Made by a program: the position numbers and the translations under genes. A stretch of 34,922 nt of DNA from a virus: IMG/VR virus record IMGVR_UViG_3300044843_000389, positions 1 through 34,922 of that record; one strand, given 5' to 3'. Of the stretch, positions 5,697 to 12,707 are shown piece by piece; the first letter of the stretch is position 1, and every line of letters begins with the position of its first letter. Under the pieces are notes generated by a model. That model was not told where the DNA came from. It made no database searches and worked only from the letters and a program-made list of their open reading frames with translations.

Positions 5697-7074
5697 TATT
5701 GAACTAAAACTCAATCCCCTGCAAATCGATCTAGTTGATCGCTTGATTTACTCTGATGATGCCTTCATTGCAGTGAGAGCAGGTTGGGGCAGTGGCAAGA
5801 CTTCAGCTTTAGTCTTTGCCTTGTGGACTTGGTCAAGTATTCATCCCAATAAGTCATCTCTCTTAGTCACTGATACCGCTCCACGATATAGATCAGTGCT
5901 TGGTCCAGAACTTGAGAAATGGCTTGCTCCTTATGGTTGGGTCTATCATCAACAAGACGGCAAATGGATTGCTCCAAATGGGCATGTTGTTTGGTGTAGA
6001 TCCTACTTTAGACCAGGCACAAGAGATGCGACACATAACCCGCTTGAGGGTCTTAATATCACAAGTGGTCTTGCCTTGATTGATGAGTGCCAAACTCTCT
6101 CTGAAGAAGTAGCACAAAAGACACTTGGTCGTCTTAGATCAGGTCCATCGCCTAAGCTGATCATGGTAGGCTTGCCTGTATGGGATGCATGGTGGGTGAG
6201 TTTTGCTGAGAAGGCTGGATGCACTCCAATCTTTTATGCAAGCCATGTCAACAAAGCCAACTTATCTGAAGCTTGGTTTGATGCAGTCAAGAACTTGCCT
6301 GAAAGCGAACGGTTGGCAATGGTCGAGAATCAACCTAGACCACCTCAAGGCGTGATATATAGCGAATGGACTTTATCCCATGTTGTCAGCAATTGGAGAT
6401 ATGATCAGAGCATGTCATCAAGGATTGTCATTGACTTTGGCTTTAGAAAGCCGTCCGTTCTGATCTTAACTCATGATCCTATTTTAGAAGCTGATGTCAT
6501 CTGTGCTGAGATCAATCCACAAGAGATCACTCTTTCAGAGCTTGCCAAAGAGATATTAAAGATTGCTTGTCCTAGAGATATGGCTAAGAAATATCCCAAT
6601 CGAATTTTGCTTGATGGTGCAAGTGGTGATAAGGCTGGATCAGCTAGATCAGATCGTACCGCTCAATCAGCCTTTCATGAACTTTCAAAGTCAGCTGATC
6701 AAGGTGGCATAGGAATGCCTTTTCGATGGTGTACTGATCCAATACGAACTGATATCTTAAACGGCATTCAAAGAGTTAAAAGGCTGATCCATCAACGAAG
6801 GATCTTATGCACCTCTGAAGTATGGGAAAGAGGATCAAATTCTGTGGGAAATTCATTTAGAAAAGCGATCTTATCCTATGCTTGGGATGGCAAGGAAACA
6901 CCTAAAAAGGACGGTAGAGAAGATCCACTAGACGCATTAAGATACGATGTTATCAATTGGCTTTGGAGAGATAGCGAGATCATAGCTGATAAGCCTGTGC
7001 CTGCTACATCCCCAACGGTCAAGAGCAAGCTTAACTTGGTGCAATCACATATCAAAGCGATGAGGAGTCACTGA
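5674..7074 (+). CDS. terL: Terminase large subunit
   Basis: A 466-residue packaging motor that hydrolyses ATP to pump DNA through the portal and cuts concatemers. The ATPase part shows Walker A (AGWGSGKT, residues 36-43) and Walker B ending in catalytic Glu (LALIDE, 133-138). The nuclease part has acidic motifs IVIDFG (251-256) and ILLDGAS (about 317-323), as expected of the RNase H-like domain. Length is normal. The ATG at 5674 is preferred over 5626 and 5650 since it gives the smallest overlap with the small subunit, though the GAG before it is weak. The next gene starts within its stop codon. Which DNA-end type it makes cannot be read from this sequence. Confidence 0.92.
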   Translation: MAQTKKIDIELKLNPLQIDLVDRLIYSDDAFIAVRAGWGSGKTSALVFALWTWSSIHPNKSSLLVTDTAPRYRSVLGPELEKWLAPYGWVYHQQDGKWIAPNGHVVWCRSYFRPGTRDATHNPLEGLNITSGLALIDECQTLSEEVAQKTLGRLRSGPSPKLIMVGLPVWDAWWVSFAEKAGCTPIFYASHVNKANLSEAWFDAVKNLPESERLAMVENQPRPPQGVIYSEWTLSHVVSNWRYDQSMSSRIVIDFGFRKPSVLILTHDPILEADVICAEINPQEITLSELAKEILKIACPRDMAKKYPNRILLDGASGDKAGSARSDRTAQSAFHELSKSADQGGIGMPFRWCTDPIRTDILNGIQRVKRLIHQRRILCTSEVWERGSNSVGNSFRKAILSYAWDGKETPKKDGREDPLDALRYDVINWLWRDSEIIADKPVPATSPTVKSKLNLVQSHIKAMRSH

Positions 7075-7349
7075 TGCAAGACAAATTCAAGAAGATCACT
7101 GATGATCTAGCACAAATCTTATCTATCAAAGACGAAGCCTATGGCAATGCTTTTGATAAAACAACTCACATTCTATCTTTGCTTTATCCCAATGGGATTA
7201 AGGTTGAGCAATACAAGGATCTTCATGTCATCATTCGTATGCTTGATAAAATCTCAAGGATTGCAAGGGATAATGATCCACTTGGTGAAAGTCCTTATAT
7301 GGACATAGCAGGCTATTCTATTCTTTCACTTGCTAGGGATAACAAATGA
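7074..7349 (+). CDS. MazG/DUF1599-like helical protein
   Basis: A 91-residue protein with the pattern IKDEAYGNAF...LLYPNGI...VIIRMLDKISRIA...ESPYMDIAGYSILSLA. This resembles the small phage proteins annotated as DUF1599 (nucleotide-modification-associated domain 1) and the all-alpha MazG-like pyrophosphohydrolases: an acidic first helix, a DKI-R central helix and a final helix with Asp near DIAGY. If enzymatic it would act on nucleotides in the cytoplasm, which fits the phage's other nucleotide genes. It overlaps the terminase stop by one base (TGATG). The family assignment is from memory of the motif pattern and is moderate. Confidence 0.55.
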   Translation: MQDKFKKITDDLAQILSIKDEAYGNAFDKTTHILSLLYPNGIKVEQYKDLHVIIRMLDKISRIARDNDPLGESPYMDIAGYSILSLARDNK

Positions 7350-7534
7350 TAGGCAATGCACTTTTAGCAAGGTTGGCGATTGATAGCATCATCATGGATT
7401 TTTTCATCCCATTGGATGCAATCTATCAACTCACAGATCAGACGATCATCGATAGGCTTAGAGAGTTGGAGCATTCCTATCAAGGCAAAATCAAAGAGGC
7501 TAAATTGTTTATGCATAAAATGGAGGCGATATGA
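7346..7534 (+). CDS. Hypothetical protein, 62 residues
   Basis: Small helical protein starting in an ATGA overlap with the preceding gene and ending in an ATGA overlap with the next, preceded by TAGGGATAACAA. It is hydrophobic at the N-terminus (NALLARLAIDSIIMDFFIP) and charged afterwards; no known motif. The packing on both sides supports translation. Function unknown. Confidence 0.6.
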   Translation: MIGNALLARLAIDSIIMDFFIPLDAIYQLTDQTIIDRLRELEHSYQGKIKEAKLFMHKMEAI

Positions 7535-7836
7535 TGCAGAAAAAGCAAAAGATGATGCAATTCTTTGGCGATGATTTAGATGCTAGATTGTGCATGATTG
7601 AGGATATGATCGAGAGAGGCGAGGTTTATCAAGGCTATTCTAGTAAATATACAAAATCGCCAAAGAACATTCAATCAAAGAGAATCAGAGATGCAGATCT
7701 TATCAAGGCTGTTTCATCAGATCGAACTTGGAAAGAGATCGCTTATGAGTTAGGCGTGACTATTTCAGCCGTTAGATTTAAATGTGATCAACTTGGGATT
7801 ACAAAAGAAAAGTTGCATCGTTTTACTAAGAGATAG
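7531..7836 (+). CDS. Small protein with C-terminal HTH-like segment
   Basis: A 101-residue basic protein. The C-terminal third, ADLIKAVSSDRTWKEIAYELG then VTISAVRFKCDQLGI, reads as a helix-turn-helix of the kind seen in small phage or resolvase-like DNA-binding proteins. The N-terminal half is acidic and helical. GGAGG precedes the paired ATGs at 7531 and 7534. Its 3' end overlaps the convergent 7826-8056 gene by 11 bases. It closes the rightward operon that began at 3984. A DNA-binding role is inferred only from the helix pattern. Confidence 0.6.
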   Translation: MMQKKQKMMQFFGDDLDARLCMIEDMIERGEVYQGYSSKYTKSPKNIQSKRIRDADLIKAVSSDRTWKEIAYELGVTISAVRFKCDQLGITKEKLHRFTKR

Positions 7837-8056
7837 AAGAACTAATCTTTTTGATCTTCTCTTCAACTCTATCAAGGCGATCAGCTAGATCATCATCGCC
7901 AACTTGAATTCTAGCTTGATCTTTGGCTTGTGCATCAATTTTGCTCTCTAAGACGCTGATTTTTTTCTCAAGGTCTTTTCTCTCAAAGTCGCAAACCAAA
8001 GCATGGAGAGAGATGAAGGATATTATCAAAAATCGGTTGAGAGAGTGGCAAATCAT
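7826..8056 (-). CDS. Small membrane-anchored coiled-coil protein, paralogue of 8525-9109
   Basis: A 76-residue protein: a hydrophobic N-terminus (RFLIISFISLHALV) followed by a charged coiled coil. From HALVCDFERK onward it is homologous to the C-terminal 57 residues of the protein at 8525-9109, sharing LESKI, the IQ-GDD-L-DR-DR-E-KIKK pattern and a 32-base identical DNA block. Most differences past that block preserve the protein pattern, which argues for a functional gene, not a decaying copy. The start at 8056 has AAAGG only three bases upstream, so initiation is uncertain. It converges on the 7531-7836 gene with an 11-base overlap. Function unknown; the membrane-plus-coiled-coil plan is shared with phage lysis accessories, but nothing specific supports that. 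Confidence 0.5.
   Translation of the reverse strand: MICHSLNRFLIISFISLHALVCDFERKDLEKKISVLESKIDAQAKDQARIQVGDDDLADRLDRVEEKIKKISSSIS
7974..8005. repeat. 32-bp perfect direct repeat, copy 1
   Basis: Identical over 32 bases to 8664-8695. It encodes (leftward) the start of the shared coiled-coil domain, HALVCDFERK. Flanking coding sequence has diverged far more, so the block looks recently homogenised or constrained at the DNA level. Confidence 0.9.
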
Positions 8057-8108
8057 GAGCCTTTATTGCAACTGCTTAATCAAAAGTGAAATAAAACAAT
8101 TTAATCCA

Positions 8109-8122
8109 TTGTTATTAAACAA
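8109..8122. promoter_or_regulatory. Short palindrome upstream of the 8146 gene
   Basis: TTGTT, ATTA, AACAA forms a 14-bp inverted repeat in the 89-base gap between divergent genes 7826-8056 and 8146-8544. On the opposite strand it contains TGTTTAATAACA, close to the TGTTTATATAACA core of the palindrome at 3950-3966. It may be a weaker copy of the same operator. Confidence 0.35.
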
Positions 8123-8145
8123 CCTCAACCCTCAAGGAGATACAC

Positions 8146-8544
8146 ATGAGTGAAGAAAAATTTGACGACTTAAGTTGGCTTGAACGACTGGTCAAATATA
8201 ATGGGGCATTGTTAAAATACAATCAAATCTTAACATTGCTTGCTTTAGATAATAGAGATGATGATGTAGTCACTTTTTTATTGGATGGATTATTTTCAGA
8301 TTTAGCATCATTTCTTAGACATGAAAAGAAACTTGTAGATTGTAGAATTATGGGATTTCATCGTATCTTGGAAGATACCTATCTTTGTAAAGATTCAGAG
8401 TTTTTTATTAAAAAAGTGCCTGAAGCTGTAAATTATCTTAATGAATATTGTAAACTTGAAGTTAATGTGCTTAATACGGTTGATTATCAACTAGCGCTAC
8501 ATAAACAACGCTTAAAGAAAAATCCTATTCTTGCATCTTCTTAA
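8146..8544 (+). CDS. Hypothetical protein, 132 residues
   Basis: Unrecognised helical protein. It has a strong start (AAGGAGATACAC before ATG 8146) and its own upstream gap, so it is probably an independent transcription unit. There are three cysteines and no clear membrane segment. Its 3' end overlaps the convergent 8525-9109 gene by 20 bases. Its position between two paralogous leftward genes suggests an insertion or rearrangement in the terminase-portal interval. Function unknown. Confidence 0.7.
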   Translation: MSEEKFDDLSWLERLVKYNGALLKYNQILTLLALDNRDDDVVTFLLDGLFSDLASFLRHEKKLVDCRIMGFHRILEDTYLCKDSEFFIKKVPEAVNYLNEYCKLEVNVLNTVDYQLALHKQRLKKNPILASS

Positions 8545-9109
8545 TTTTTGTTTCTAGTCTATCAATTCGATCCACCAGCTCATCATCACCAAGCTGAATT
8601 TTAGTAGCTTGTCTTGCTTGCTCATTGATTTTGCTTTCTAGTGTGTTGATCTTTTTATCAATCTCTTTTCTCTCAAAGTCGCAAACCAAAGCATGATCTT
8701 TATCTTCTCGTTCTTTTTTTTGCATCTTTTGAAATATCAGCACGATCAAGATGACGAGTGCTAAAGGTGTGTTGTCTTTGGTGATCTTCATGAGTTGCTC
8801 AAACTGATTGATCTCAGGTGGCAATTCAACAAGTGAGTGAGTAGGCTGGATAGGTTGAGCTTGTGCAATAATCATCGGCTCGTCTAGTGGTGCTAAAAAC
8901 ATATCTTCTTCTTTCTGATATATAAACTGATCAGGGATCAATTTAATTTTAGTGTCTTTTTTGAGTAGCTTTTCAACTTTCTTTTCTCCATAGTGAATGA
9001 TCAGTTTAGAGCCTTCTTTGAAATCGCAAGCCTCCACCTCGTAAGTATTGCCTTTAAAATAGATCTTGCCAGCGGTGGTGATAAAAAATTCATCATCAAT
9101 TATGCACAT
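8525..9109 (-). CDS. Membrane protein with cytosolic domain and coiled coil
   Basis: A 194-residue protein with three parts: a beta-rich N-terminal domain (about 1-70, ITTAGKIYFKGNTYEVEACDF), a proline-rich linker to a hydrophobic segment TPLALVILIVLIF (about 115-127), and a charged C-terminal coiled coil (about 140-194). The C-terminal domain is homologous to the 7826-8056 protein. A single membrane-spanning helix is likely. No family name is recognised. It reads leftward from a start just beside the CTTTCATGTGTTTA motif (9117-9130), against the direction of the structural genes on both sides, which suggests separate (perhaps early) control. Confidence 0.65.
   Translation of the reverse strand: MCIIDDEFFITTAGKIYFKGNTYEVEACDFKEGSKLIIHYGEKKVEKLLKKDTKIKLIPDQFIYQKEEDMFLAPLDEPMIIAQAQPIQPTHSLVELPPEINQFEQLMKITKDNTPLALVILIVLIFQKMQKKEREDKDHALVCDFERKEIDKKINTLESKINEQARQATKIQLGDDELVDRIDRLETKIKKMQE
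8664..8695. repeat. 32-bp perfect direct repeat, copy 2
   Basis: Second copy of the block at 7974-8005, in the same orientation and the same reading frame of the paralogous leftward gene. The copies lie 690 bases apart and could recombine to delete the intervening 8146 gene. Confidence 0.9.
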
Positions 9110-9116
9110 ATTTTCT

Positions 9117-9136
9117 CTTTCATGTGTTTAAGGTAT
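9117..9136. promoter_or_regulatory. Recurring intergenic motif CTTTCATGTGTTTA
   Basis: CTTTCATGTGTTTA at 9117-9130 matches 3944-3957 exactly over 14 bases; both lie in divergent gaps. The following AAGGTAT also matches the site at 834-846 (TGTTTAAGGTTAT). It lies immediately upstream of the leftward 8525-9109 gene and is a candidate regulator-binding or promoter element. Confidence 0.5.
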
Positions 9137-9152
9137 GGTTTTTTTGAGAGTC

Positions 9153-9184
9153 GCTAGGTGCTTTTTCTGCTTTGAGCATCTAGC
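9153..9184. repeat. Inverted repeat upstream of the portal gene
   Basis: GCTAGGTGCT (9153-9162) and AGCATCTAGC (9175-9184) pair over ten positions with one G-T wobble around a 12-base loop. No T-run follows in either direction, so an ordinary terminator is unlikely. Its right arm touches the presumed -35 region of the promoter for the structural operon, so an operator role is possible. Confidence 0.5.
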
Positions 9185-9209
9185 AATTTAAAATTTTATT
9201 TGATATAAT
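9181..9209 (+). promoter_or_regulatory. Candidate promoter of the head-tail operon
   Basis: A consensus TATAAT (9204-9209) is preceded by TAGCAA with a 17-base spacer. The same TAG-AA, 17, TATAAT arrangement occurs at 3909-3937. A start near 9216 would leave a leader of about 43 bases before the portal ATG. The -35 match is weak. Confidence 0.45.
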
Positions 9210-9258
9210 AGCATTTTATGCAATATGATAAGTTGATATATTCTTTTAGGTGATGTTT

Positions 9259-10668
9259 ATGACGGTTTATCCATATATGACGATGACAAGCTCAACCAAA
9301 GAGATGCCATATTTATCGCAAGAGCGACCACACTATCAATCTTACGGTATCAGTGGAACATCCATTCAAGGTGGCTACATCACAGGGAAAGAACAAAATC
9401 CAGCTTTATCAGGTCGTTCATGGACGAGAGAAGCTGAAGACATGTTGGCAACTGATCCAATTATCAGAAGATCTTGGAGCTTGGTTAAGCAAACTCTATT
9501 GTCAGCAAAATGGGAATTTAAGGCTGGTCGAGATGGTGATCAAACAAGTGAAGAGCTTGCAAGATTTGCAAACGAATGCTTTGGCTTTAAAGGTTATCCA
9601 GGCATGATGGAGATCAGCTTTGAGGATCAGCTTAATTATTTGCTAGAATTCATTCCACATGGTTGGAGATATGCAGAAGAGATTTACTGTGTTGCTAAAG
9701 ACTCCATCGGAAAAGAGAAGGTATTTTTAAAGAGATATGCTGATCGTGAGCCTTCATCTCATCAGCAATGGTTATCAGTGGATAAACAAAACCTTGATGG
9801 TGTTATTCAAATCATGGTTGGCGGTGTTACACCTGAACCTATTCCAGCATCAAAACTTTTGCTATTGACTCTCAATCGCACCGGATCAAATTTTGAAGGT
9901 ATCGGGCTTTTGCGTCCTTGTTGGTGGTGGTGGAAAGAGAAGCAAAGAGCGGCAACACTGATGGCAATTGGTCTTGAAAAGTGGGCTGTGCCTACTCCAA
10001 TCGTCAAAGTCAATCGTCAAGCCGTTGATCAGATGGGCATCTCAAATGGAGATGTTGAGGCAATGATCAATGAAGCACAACAACAAGCTCAAGCCTATGT
10101 AGTACAAGAGCAAAGCTATCTAGTAGAAAATAATATCGTTTCTTTCGATACCTATGGAGGATCCGCCGGCTTTGATGCTAACGGAGCTTTACAAGTTATT
10201 CAAGAATGTGACAATCAAATCTCTCAAGCCTTCATGGCTCAATTTATGAATTTGGGAATCTCTGACACTGGATCAAGATCAGTTGGAGAGGTGCATCTAT
10301 CGGTATTTAGAAGAGCATGTATCAATTTTCTTGACTTGGTGGCTAGTGCAATCAGTGGGCAAGATAGACGAGGGGGCGGAACTATTGGCCGTCTCATTCG
10401 GTGGAATTATGGCAACATTGAAGCAACTAAATTGCCTCGCTTGGTGCATAGTGGTTTAGATACCGATGCACTAGCAGAAGCACTTGCAAGCTTGCCATCA
10501 TTGGTACAAGCTCAATTATTGACGCCTGATGATGATCTTGAGAGAGCAATCAGACAAAAGATCGGTGCTGGTCAATTGCCAATTGAGGCAACAAGGACGG
10601 CACAAGATCGTGCTGTTGCACAAAATCCAGCTTTAGCTATGGCTGAAAGACTGAGAGCAATCAGATGA
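9259..10668 (+). CDS. Portal protein, DUF935 / Mu gp29-like
   Basis: A 469-residue protein of the DUF935 portal family, which forms the dodecameric DNA channel at the head vertex. Supporting segments are the early helix LATDPIIRRSWSLVKQTLLSA, the GLLRPCWWWWKEKQRAATLMA stretch equivalent to the GLLRP-W motif of this family, and a late HSGLDTDALAEALASLPSL segment. It follows terminase (interrupted by three accessory genes) and precedes protease and capsid, as in Mu-like head modules. AGGTG lies six bases before ATG 9259; upstream GTG 9250 and ATG 9253 are possible but badly spaced. It overlaps the protease gene by four bases. Confidence 0.85.
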   Translation: MTVYPYMTMTSSTKEMPYLSQERPHYQSYGISGTSIQGGYITGKEQNPALSGRSWTREAEDMLATDPIIRRSWSLVKQTLLSAKWEFKAGRDGDQTSEELARFANECFGFKGYPGMMEISFEDQLNYLLEFIPHGWRYAEEIYCVAKDSIGKEKVFLKRYADREPSSHQQWLSVDKQNLDGVIQIMVGGVTPEPIPASKLLLLTLNRTGSNFEGIGLLRPCWWWWKEKQRAATLMAIGLEKWAVPTPIVKVNRQAVDQMGISNGDVEAMINEAQQQAQAYVVQEQSYLVENNIVSFDTYGGSAGFDANGALQVIQECDNQISQAFMAQFMNLGISDTGSRSVGEVHLSVFRRACINFLDLVASAISGQDRRGGGTIGRLIRWNYGNIEATKLPRLVHSGLDTDALAEALASLPSLVQAQLLTPDDDLERAIRQKIGAGQLPIEATRTAQDRAVAQNPALAMAERLRAIR

Positions 10669-12305
10669 ACGAGAAACAAATATCACTTGCTAAACAAAGA
10701 TTGATGAATAGAAGATTTAATGCTTATCTCAATGCACCTAAGAAATATGATGGAATAGATTTTACTCCACCTCAAGGGGCAAGAGATGCAGCAATCAGAG
10801 CATTAAAGAAACGAGCTGAACAGCCACCTTCAAAAAGAGGGATGACAGCCGTTGGGATTGCTAGAGCAAGAGATTTATCTAACGGCGTTACCTTATCACC
10901 TGATACCATTAAGCGAATGGTTGCCTATTTCACAAGGCACGAAGTCGACAAGCAAGGCTCAACATGGGCTGAATATGGTAAAGGTAGACAAGCTTGGGAT
11001 GGTTGGGGCGGTGATGCTGGTTATACTTGGGCAAAGAAAATTTTAGCACAAATGGAGAGAGCTGATGAGAAAGAAAAGGCATTGTCAGAATCTTCCTTGC
11101 CGTCCTCCAATCGTACTGACATTAAGGTATTTAGAGAAAGAATCAGGTTGGGAGAAATTGCTTTATATCCAGGATCAGACATTAAGGTGCTTTCTGTTGG
11201 TAAAGTCAACAGTCGCATCAATGGGAAGACGATTCAAGATGTCACGCCTGAGATCCTTGCTGAGATCGTAAGAGTATTCAAGGCAAGGCTCAATGAAGAT
11301 CCTGTTATCATCGATTGGAATCATCAATCATCTCCCTTTATGGATAACGGGCCAACTGATCCAACTCAATCTATGGCATACGGTGAAATCTCTGATGTAT
11401 ATGTAAAAGATGATGCACTTTATGTGAAACCTCTATATACTCAAGCAGGCCTTGATCTAGTGAAAGCTAGCGAAGGCGTTTTATATCCATCACCTGAATT
11501 TTTAGTAGGTGATATTTATGCAAGGGAAGATGATCCAAAGCCAATCGGATTTGCTCAACTTCAAGCTGTCACCTTGACGGCTAGACCAGCTCAATCTAAA
11601 AATAAAATCAGTCGTGTTTTACTCATGGAGAACATAATGAATCCAGAAGAATTAAAGGCTATGACAGCTGATCAACTCGTGGCTTTAGTGCTAGAAAAAG
11701 ATCAACTAGTCAAGCAACTAGAAGCTCAGTTGGAAGGCGTCAAGTCTGAAAATGATGAGCTCACTAAAGACGAATCAGACGGCGAGATCGAGATTTCACT
11801 TGAAGGCGAATATGCCAAAAAAGATGAAAAAAAGATGATGGCTGAAGAAGATAAAAAGATGATGGAAGATGAAAAGAAAATGTCTGAAGCCACCGCTTTA
11901 TCTGAAAAGGCACAAGCCAAACTGATGAACGAGCTACATGCACAAGTGACTTCTTTGTCTGAGCAAGTCAAGACCTTACAAGCTGAAAAGCATCAAGCTG
12001 AAAGAAAGCTTGTTGTTGACGGCTTGCTTAACACTGGCAAGATTGCACCTAGTGAAATTTCAGCCGTTGAATCAGCCTATGATATCAAAGACAAATTCCC
12101 AGCTATTTGGCAATCATTCAGTGAAAGAAAAGCAAATCAAGCTATCAACCTTTCTGAAAAGGGACATGCTAGCACCGCTCAAGAGATCAGCTTTATCGAT
12201 CAAGTGAATGAAATTAAAAAGACAAAAGGCATCACATTTTCAGAAGCTTTAAATGTGATGAGATCCGAACAACCTGATGCTTACATCAAACATTTCAAAG
12301 GATAA
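10665..12305 (+). CDS. Head maturation protease fused to scaffold (Mu gpI-like)
   Basis: A 546-residue fusion. Residues about 33-128 carry a module I know from other phage head proteins (GMTAVGIARARDLSNG, then YFTRHEVDK and WGGDAGYTWAKKIL). Residues about 155-315 resemble the Mu gpI prohead protease: VIIDWNHQ contains the His-bearing motif, AYGEISDVYVKDDALYVKP is the central strand pair, and SEGVLYPSPEF holds the presumed Ser nucleophile region, followed by AVTLTARPA. Residues from 325 are a charged coiled coil (KKDEKKMMAEEDKKMMEDEK) typical of a scaffold. The protease would cleave scaffold and itself during capsid maturation. Starts in an ATGA overlap with portal. Confidence 0.82.
   Translation: MNEKQISLAKQRLMNRRFNAYLNAPKKYDGIDFTPPQGARDAAIRALKKRAEQPPSKRGMTAVGIARARDLSNGVTLSPDTIKRMVAYFTRHEVDKQGSTWAEYGKGRQAWDGWGGDAGYTWAKKILAQMERADEKEKALSESSLPSSNRTDIKVFRERIRLGEIALYPGSDIKVLSVGKVNSRINGKTIQDVTPEILAEIVRVFKARLNEDPVIIDWNHQSSPFMDNGPTDPTQSMAYGEISDVYVKDDALYVKPLYTQAGLDLVKASEGVLYPSPEFLVGDIYAREDDPKPIGFAQLQAVTLTARPAQSKNKISRVLLMENIMNPEELKAMTADQLVALVLEKDQLVKQLEAQLEGVKSENDELTKDESDGEIEISLEGEYAKKDEKKMMAEEDKKMMEDEKKMSEATALSEKAQAKLMNELHAQVTSLSEQVKTLQAEKHQAERKLVVDGLLNTGKIAPSEISAVESAYDIKDKFPAIWQSFSERKANQAINLSEKGHASTAQEISFIDQVNEIKKTKGITFSEALNVMRSEQPDAYIKHFKG
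11637..12305 (+). CDS. Nested in-frame scaffold protein (internal start)
   Basis: The second half of the protease gene can be translated alone from ATG 11637: GGAG (11627-11630) lies six bases upstream, an ideal site in the middle of a coding region, and it falls exactly at the boundary between protease and coiled coil. The product would be 222 residues starting MNPEELKAM and consisting of the scaffold domain. Mu (genes I and Z) and lambda (C and Nu3) use the same nested arrangement. The internal start is visible; its use is inferred. Confidence 0.65.
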   Translation: MNPEELKAMTADQLVALVLEKDQLVKQLEAQLEGVKSENDELTKDESDGEIEISLEGEYAKKDEKKMMAEEDKKMMEDEKKMSEATALSEKAQAKLMNELHAQVTSLSEQVKTLQAEKHQAERKLVVDGLLNTGKIAPSEISAVESAYDIKDKFPAIWQSFSERKANQAINLSEKGHASTAQEISFIDQVNEIKKTKGITFSEALNVMRSEQPDAYIKHFKG

Positions 12306-12310
12306 TAATC

Positions 12311-12703
12311 ATGAGCTTAAATAATCATGCTATCTATAAGACCTTTATCGCATCTGCATCTATCACCGCCTTGACCTTGGTCAAACAAGATAGTGATGCA
12401 AAAGTAACTCCATGCACCGCGTCAACTGATACACCTATTGGCGTTGCTCAAATTTCTGGTGCAAGTGGCGATGCTATCAATGTATGCGTCAGCGGCATTT
12501 CTCGTGTTGTTGCTGGTGGTACTATCACATCAGGCACTCACTTTTTTGTTATGCCTGGTCTTGCTGGCAAAGTGTATGCTTATGACGGCACAGGCGAAGG
12601 CGTTCAAAAAATTGCAGGTCAATATCTTCCAAATGTTGCAAATCCTGTAGCAAGCGCAAATGAAGAAATCGAAATCCTTGTTAAAGTATCCTTAGGAGTC
12701 TAA
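12311..12703 (+). CDS. Head decoration protein, DUF2190-like
   Basis: A 130-residue, beta-rich, glycine/alanine-rich protein between protease/scaffold and major capsid. The pattern (DTPIGVAQISGASGDAINV, then GISRVVAGGTITSGTHF) resembles DUF2190 and other capsid-decorating proteins, which stabilise the shell. AAGGATAATAATC precedes the ATG. Position is the usual one for a decoration protein. The call rests on position, length and repeat-like strands more than on a diagnostic motif. Confidence 0.65.
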   Translation: MSLNNHAIYKTFIASASITALTLVKQDSDAKVTPCTASTDTPIGVAQISGASGDAINVCVSGISRVVAGGTITSGTHFFVMPGLAGKVYAYDGTGEGVQKIAGQYLPNVANPVASANEEIEILVKVSLGV

Positions 12704-12707
12704 TCAA

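Noticed and set aside
11726-11971. Serine-rich leftward open frame
   Set aside because: Antisense of the Lys/Glu/Asp-rich scaffold region, which gives Ser/Phe-rich readings automatically.
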